Part shown: piece after piece, positions 60,507 through 64,000 of the stretch
Position numbering within the stretch: position 1 is the first letter of the stretch
Layout of the letters: the number at the start of each line of letters is the position of its first letter
Source: Fen-1273 sp963837815
Lineage (GTDB): Bacteria; Bacteroidota; Ignavibacteria; UBA10030; UBA6906
DNA: 64,000 nucleotides
Assembly (NCBI GenBank): GCA_963837815.1
Contig: CAWIOS010000009.1
Location: forward strand, 62,001 to 126,000
Direction of reading: 5' to 3'
Program-made: the position numbers and the translations under genes
The notes under the pieces: generated by a model
What the model saw: only the letters and a program-made list of their open reading frames with translations
What the model was told of the DNA's origin: nothing
The model's database searches: none

Positions 60507-61043
60507 ATGGGTATCCGGCCGGTTCTCCTTCTCGGCAATCCGCTCCTGCGGGCGACCTGCGCGCGGGTCAGGAAGTACGGCACCCCCGATCTCGTCGCGC
60601 TCGTGGCGGACCTGACAGAGACGCTTCGCGATTTCCGTCTGCGGTACGGGTTCGGCAGGGGGATCGCCGCCCCCCAGATCGGGGACGCACGCCGCGTCCT
60701 TGTCATCGATACGGGGGAAGAGAACGGCGGCGCGCGCGCGATGGTGAACCCCGAGATCGTCAGGAGCAGCCGCCAGATGATGACGCTCTGGGACGATTGC
60801 TTCAGTTTCCCGGACCTGGCGGTGAAGCTCAAGCGGCACCTGTCGGTCGAGGTGCGGTACCGCGACCCGGAGGGGAAAGAGCATCTCCTGAAAGCGCGCG
60901 GCGCACTTTCGGAGCTCCTGCAGCACGAGATCGATCACGTAAACGGCGTTCTCGCGCTCGACCGGGCGGTCGACTCGAAGCATATTGTCTACAAGACGGA
61001 GCTCGAGAAGATAAAGCGGGGTTCGCTCAGGAAGGAAATGTAA
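60507..61043 (+). CDS. Divergent peptide deformylase
   Basis: A 178-residue deformylase-like protein that would remove the N-formyl group from new proteins. Motif 1 is GRGIAAPQIGDARRVL (normally GxGxAAxQ), and motif 3 is LLQHEIDHVNG, with HExxH intact. Motif 2 is changed: WDDCFSFPD stands in place of EGCLSVP, keeping only the metal-binding cysteine and one serine. A second, standard def probably exists elsewhere. An AGGGAGGT site sits before the ATG. It is 21 bases after murI. Confidence 0.8.
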   Translation: MGIRPVLLLGNPLLRATCARVRKYGTPDLVALVADLTETLRDFRLRYGFGRGIAAPQIGDARRVLVIDTGEENGGARAMVNPEIVRSSRQMMTLWDDCFSFPDLAVKLKRHLSVEVRYRDPEGKEHLLKARGALSELLQHEIDHVNGVLALDRAVDSKHIVYKTELEKIKRGSLRKEM

Positions 61044-61057
61044 CGCCTCCGCCGTGC

Positions 61058-62188
61058 TTATGCAGGCCGTTTCCCCCAGCCGGTCTTCAGGCAGTAGGCG
61101 AATATCTTCTCCGCATAGGCGGAGAACGCGGGGAACGTGATGCCGCTCCCCCGGAGCAGGGCGTCGGTGTTTTTCGAATCGAAGAGCCTGTCGATGCTCA
61201 CGTAGGGGAGCAGCGTGTCGAGCTGGTCCAGCAGGGCTTCCTCCCTCCCGTGCGTGAGCTTCCGTCTCCGCTCGAATTCCTCCCGCGTCACGAACTCCAT
61301 CCGGCGGGGCGCCCCGAGAGGCGTATGGCGGTCGAAGTATTCCGTCGCGCCGTTCACGACCTCCCCCAGCGTTGCCGCGCGGTCCGGTCCCGCAGTGACG
61401 TGACAGACCTTTCCGTTGGCCTCGTCCATCGCCATGATGCGCACGATGACGTCGCCCACCCAGTCGATCGGGACGAGATCGAGCTTTGTCCCGGAATTCC
61501 CCGGGACGAACGTGAGGAGCCCCTTCTGGAGGAACCGGAGCGGGATGTAGATCACGTTGAACGAGCTCGTGGCGCCCGTCCGGGAATCCCCGATGATGAT
61601 GCTGGGGCGGAATACGACCGCCGGCATGCGCGCAAAGTGCTCGCGGACGATCCGCTCCGATTCGCACTTGGACTGCTCATACGTGTTGAAAAACCGCTGT
61701 CCCGTCTCCAGTTCATCCTCGGTCACGAGCCCCGCACGCTGTCCCGAAACCGATGACGTGCCGATGTAGACGAACCGTTTCAGTGTGCCGCGCGCGGCGC
61801 ACCGCTCGGCGATCGCAAGTATGCTCTTCGTCCCCCCGCAGTTCACCTGCCGCGCCTCTTCGATCGGGTGATCGAACCGGATCGTCGCGGCGCCGTGTAT
61901 GATGTACGTCGTCTCCGCTTCGAGCGCGGCGGTCTCCCGGGCCGTGAGGCCGAACCCCTTGAGAAGAACGTCCCCGCGCATCCCCCGGATTCTCTCCTGC
62001 GCGCCGGGAATCCCCTCCGATAGTTCCACGCGGCGCGCGATAGCGTCCACGCGGGCGTCGGCGCCAGCGTTGTCGTCCCCGCGGACGAGGAGCGTGACAA
62101 CGGAATCCGGGAACGCCCTGAGGAGCCGCGGGATGAGCTGCGTCCCCACGAATCCCGTCCCCCCCGTCATGAATATGTGTTCTGCCAT
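61058..62188 (-). CDS. Extended SDR/thioester-reductase-like NAD(P)-binding protein
   Basis: A 376-residue SDR-type protein. The Rossmann loop is FMTGGTGFVGTQLIPRLL (residues 6-23) and the catalytic region is TSSVSG with YEQSKCESER, the YxxxK pair. The sequence best fits the male-sterility/thioester-reductase branch (NAD_binding_4), which reduces acyl thioesters or modifies sugars and lipids. No carrier-protein or CoA-ligase gene is adjacent, so the substrate is unknown. It converges with the deformylase gene, 14 bases apart. Confidence 0.8.
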   Translation of the reverse strand: MAEHIFMTGGTGFVGTQLIPRLLRAFPDSVVTLLVRGDDNAGADARVDAIARRVELSEGIPGAQERIRGMRGDVLLKGFGLTARETAALEAETTYIIHGAATIRFDHPIEEARQVNCGGTKSILAIAERCAARGTLKRFVYIGTSSVSGQRAGLVTEDELETGQRFFNTYEQSKCESERIVREHFARMPAVVFRPSIIIGDSRTGATSSFNVIYIPLRFLQKGLLTFVPGNSGTKLDLVPIDWVGDVIVRIMAMDEANGKVCHVTAGPDRAATLGEVVNGATEYFDRHTPLGAPRRMEFVTREEFERRRKLTHGREEALLDQLDTLLPYVSIDRLFDSKNTDALLRGSGITFPAFSAYAEKIFAYCLKTGWGKRPA

Positions 62189-62293
62189 GAATCTCCGTTT
62201 TCTCTGTGCCCGTGTTCATGAACCTGACAAAATACGCTTTCCCGGCCGCTTCGGCAATTGGAATCATCGCAAAATTTTGCTATACTTTTTGTT

Positions 62294-63334
62294 ATGCCGT
62301 TCGTTCCTTCCTATATCGCCCTTCACCGGACAGGTGAACTTCGCAGACGCGCGGCCGCGCTCCGCGCCATGCTCGCCTCGTGCACGATCTGCCCGCATGA
62401 ATGCGGCAACAACAGGCTGAAGGGGGAGATCGCGCGCTGTTACTCGGGGGAGCTTCCTGTCGTTTCCGCGTACACCCCCCATTTCGGAGAGGAGCCCGCC
62501 CTCGTGGGGACGCACGGTGTCGGGAACATATTCTTCGGGAACTGCAATCTCCGATGCGTCTACTGCCAGAACTACCTTATCAGCCAGAACCACAGGCTCG
62601 AAGTGAGGAACGAAACAACGATCGAGCGGCTGGCCGCGATGATGATCGAGCTCCAGGAGAAGGGGTGTCACGCGATCGGATTCGTCTCCCCCACGCACTT
62701 CGTCCCCCAGATCGTCACGGCGATCGAGACGGCTGCCGGCGCGGGGCTCTGCGTCCCCCTCATCTACAATACCAATGCCTACGATTCCGTAGAGGTCCTG
62801 CGTCTCCTCGACGGCATTATCGACATCTACCTGCCTGACCTGAAATACGGCGACGACGAAATGGGGCGCGAATACTCGAAGGTCGACGGCTACGCGGCGC
62901 ATGCGCGCCGCGCGGTGATCGAGATGCACCGACAGGTCGGCGGCGTCCCCGTCGCGGGAGACGACGGCCTCGTGAAGAGGGGGCTCATTATCCGCCACCT
63001 TGTCCTCCCCAACGACATCGCCTCCGGCAGGGAGACGCTCACGTGGATACGGGATACGCTGGGGCCGGACACGACGCTGAGCGTCATGTCGCAGTATTTC
63101 CCGACGCACAAAGCGCTCACGATGCCGCTCCTCGACAGGAAGCTCCGCGAGAGCGAATACGTGAAGGTAATCGCCCTCCTTGAAAAGCTGGGGATGGACA
63201 ACGGGTGGGTGCAGGAATTTGAGGCGTCGGACTGCTACAGGCCGGAGTTTGAGGACAGGAACCACCCCTTCAAGGGGGAGGCCGACAACGAGACGAGCGA
63301 TGTTGAACAGACCGGGAGGGACCGCGCGTCATGA
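62294..63334 (+). CDS. Radical SAM protein, PflA-like
   Basis: A 346-residue radical SAM protein of the PflA-like COG1313 group. The cluster-binding motif is FGNCNLRCVYCQNYLIS (CxxxCxxC), preceded by an N-terminal cysteine set TICPHECGNN and CYSG. DLKYGDDEMGREYSKV and YNTNAYDS are family motifs. Relatives activate glycyl-radical or related enzymes or work in AmmeMemoRadiSam systems; none of those partners is seen here. The ATG at 62294 is the first in-frame ATG that fits the N-terminus. Confidence 0.88.
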   Translation: MPFVPSYIALHRTGELRRRAAALRAMLASCTICPHECGNNRLKGEIARCYSGELPVVSAYTPHFGEEPALVGTHGVGNIFFGNCNLRCVYCQNYLISQNHRLEVRNETTIERLAAMMIELQEKGCHAIGFVSPTHFVPQIVTAIETAAGAGLCVPLIYNTNAYDSVEVLRLLDGIIDIYLPDLKYGDDEMGREYSKVDGYAAHARRAVIEMHRQVGGVPVAGDDGLVKRGLIIRHLVLPNDIASGRETLTWIRDTLGPDTTLSVMSQYFPTHKALTMPLLDRKLRESEYVKVIALLEKLGMDNGWVQEFEASDCYRPEFEDRNHPFKGEADNETSDVEQTGRDRAS

Positions 63335-63804
63335 ACGAGGAACACCGGAAGAAGATCGAAAAGATCCGTGCGCTTCCCGCAGCGCTGGAGGAAGCGCTGA
63401 AAGGGCTGAACGACAAACAGCTGGACACGCCGTACCGGGAAGGGGGATGGACCGTGCGGCAGGTCGTGCATCATCTTGCGGATGCGCACTTGAACGCGTT
63501 TGTCCGGATGAAACTGATTCTCACGGAGAAGCGCCCTGCGATAAAACCGTACGATCAGAACGCCTGGGCCGCCCTCCCGGATACGACCGAGATGCCCGTC
63601 GGCGTGTCGCTGGAGATCCTCCGCGGTCTGCACGACAGGTGGGCGATGCTCCTGGACCGTGTGCCGGACGACGGGTGGACGAGAACCGGCCTCCATCCCG
63701 AACGCGGGGAAGTCACGCTCGAGGGGCAGCTCACCGTGTACGCCGGTCACGGCGAAAAGCATGTCGAACATATCATGGGGCTCCGCCGCATGAAGGGGTG
63801 GTGA
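63331..63804 (+). CDS. DinB/YfiT-like putative metal-dependent hydrolase
   Basis: A 157-residue four-helix-bundle protein of the DinB/YfiT superfamily. The metal-binding histidines are in VHHLADAHLNAF and GHGEKHVEHIMGLR, as in bacillithiol S-transferases and YfiT hydrolases. GGWTVRQVVHHLADAH is the strongest match. The start overlaps the upstream radical SAM stop (ATGA). Enzymatic activity is not determinable. Confidence 0.85.
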   Translation: MNEEHRKKIEKIRALPAALEEALKGLNDKQLDTPYREGGWTVRQVVHHLADAHLNAFVRMKLILTEKRPAIKPYDQNAWAALPDTTEMPVGVSLEILRGLHDRWAMLLDRVPDDGWTRTGLHPERGEVTLEGQLTVYAGHGEKHVEHIMGLRRMKGW

Positions 63805-63862
63805 GTCGGGATCCCGCACTGTCATCAGCGACTGACATTTGACAATCCTGAAGGGGGAAACG

Positions 63863-64000
63863 ATGCGAACACACGTCACGTTGGCCGTCATGATTCTCCT
63901 TGGGGCGATGCAAACCGGGGCACAGAGCCTCTCGCTCCCTCCATCACCCGTCCGCAACCACTCGATTAGCATCATGGGGGGCTGGTCGGCCCCGCTCTCA
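63863..64000 (+). CDS. Exported protein, 5' part only (runs off the window)
   Basis: The ATG at 63863, preceded by AAGGGGG, opens 46 codons to the window end. MRTHVTLAVMILLGAMQTGAQ is a signal peptide with a likely cut after AQ. The mature start (SLSLPPSPVRNHSISIMGGW) is consistent with a secreted or outer-membrane protein. No family can be assigned from this piece. Confidence 0.7.
   Translation, partial: MRTHVTLAVMILLGAMQTGAQSLSLPPSPVRNHSISIMGGWSAPLS

Noticed and set aside
1..64000. tRNA, rRNA, CRISPR arrays, insertion sequences, phage genes, replication origin
   Set aside because: I looked for conserved tRNA loops, regular direct repeats with spacers, transposase or integrase motifs and DnaA-box clusters and saw none that I could support.

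Overview
The window looks like a piece of a roughly 60% GC chromosome from the Bacteroidetes/Chlorobi/Ignavibacteria side of the FCB group. The reasons are two secreted proteins with FlgD-like or type IX-style C-terminal modules (1248-3545 and 20236-22005), a PUR-family DUF3276 protein, a type 2 isopentenyl diphosphate isomerase, and a protease/propeller/Omp85 fusion. Clear Shine-Dalgarno sites before several genes (ptsI, metK, hyaA, the DUF3276 gene) argue against a typical Bacteroidia and fit Ignavibacteria/Chlorobi-like lineages better. This placement is inference. I see no rRNA, tRNA, CRISPR array, insertion sequence or prophage.

Layout. 1-16 kb (minus strand) is mostly housekeeping: the start of rpmF behind a YceD/DUF177 gene, a DUF3276 gene, a secreted propeller protein, ribH, a PHP phosphoesterase, a Crp/Fnr regulator, a coupled envelope operon (metalloprotease/Omp85 fusion, PQQ-like lipoprotein, PEGA protein), a phosphoglucose/phosphomannose isomerase with a 31-residue membrane peptide, ptsH-ptsI, a polyprenyl synthase and fni. 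16.2-19.7 kb (plus strand) holds a nucleotidyltransferase, metK and ahcY, closed by a strong bidirectional terminator. 19.8-29.8 kb holds two single-domain response regulators, a lamin-tail-domain protein, a GNAT acetyltransferase, an amidohydrolase, an M61 peptidase and a MASE1/PAS hybrid histidine kinase. 29.9-31.1 kb is a probably accessory DUF4143 ATPase.

31.2-56.8 kb (minus strand) is a hydrogen-metabolism island. It has three complete [NiFe] hydrogenases: a cytoplasmic NAD-linked HoxEFUYH (group 3d), a Tat-exported membrane-bound uptake enzyme with cytochrome b (group 1, with the six-cysteine signature of oxygen-tolerant enzymes), and an MvhADG-HdrABC complex (group 3c, presumably electron-bifurcating). 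Each has its own maturation endopeptidase, and hypA-F are all present.

The main discovery is regulatory. Each of the three operons has a sigma-54 -24/-12 promoter in front of it with correct GG-N10-GC spacing (41597-41611, 47632-47646, 56852-56866). A GAATTC-centred dyad lies 55-76 bp upstream of each -24 element. A weaker fourth promoter/dyad pair precedes an unknown 81-aa gene. The only plausible activator in the island is a sigma-54 enhancer-binding protein gene (48186-49161) with no sensor domain. It is broken by one extra base in a run of nine C, which suggests an on/off (phase-variable) switch for the whole hydrogen regulon, a decaying gene, or a sequencing error.

57-64 kb returns to housekeeping: glnD, murI, a divergent peptide deformylase, an SDR reductase, a radical SAM protein, a DinB-like protein and the start of an exported protein.
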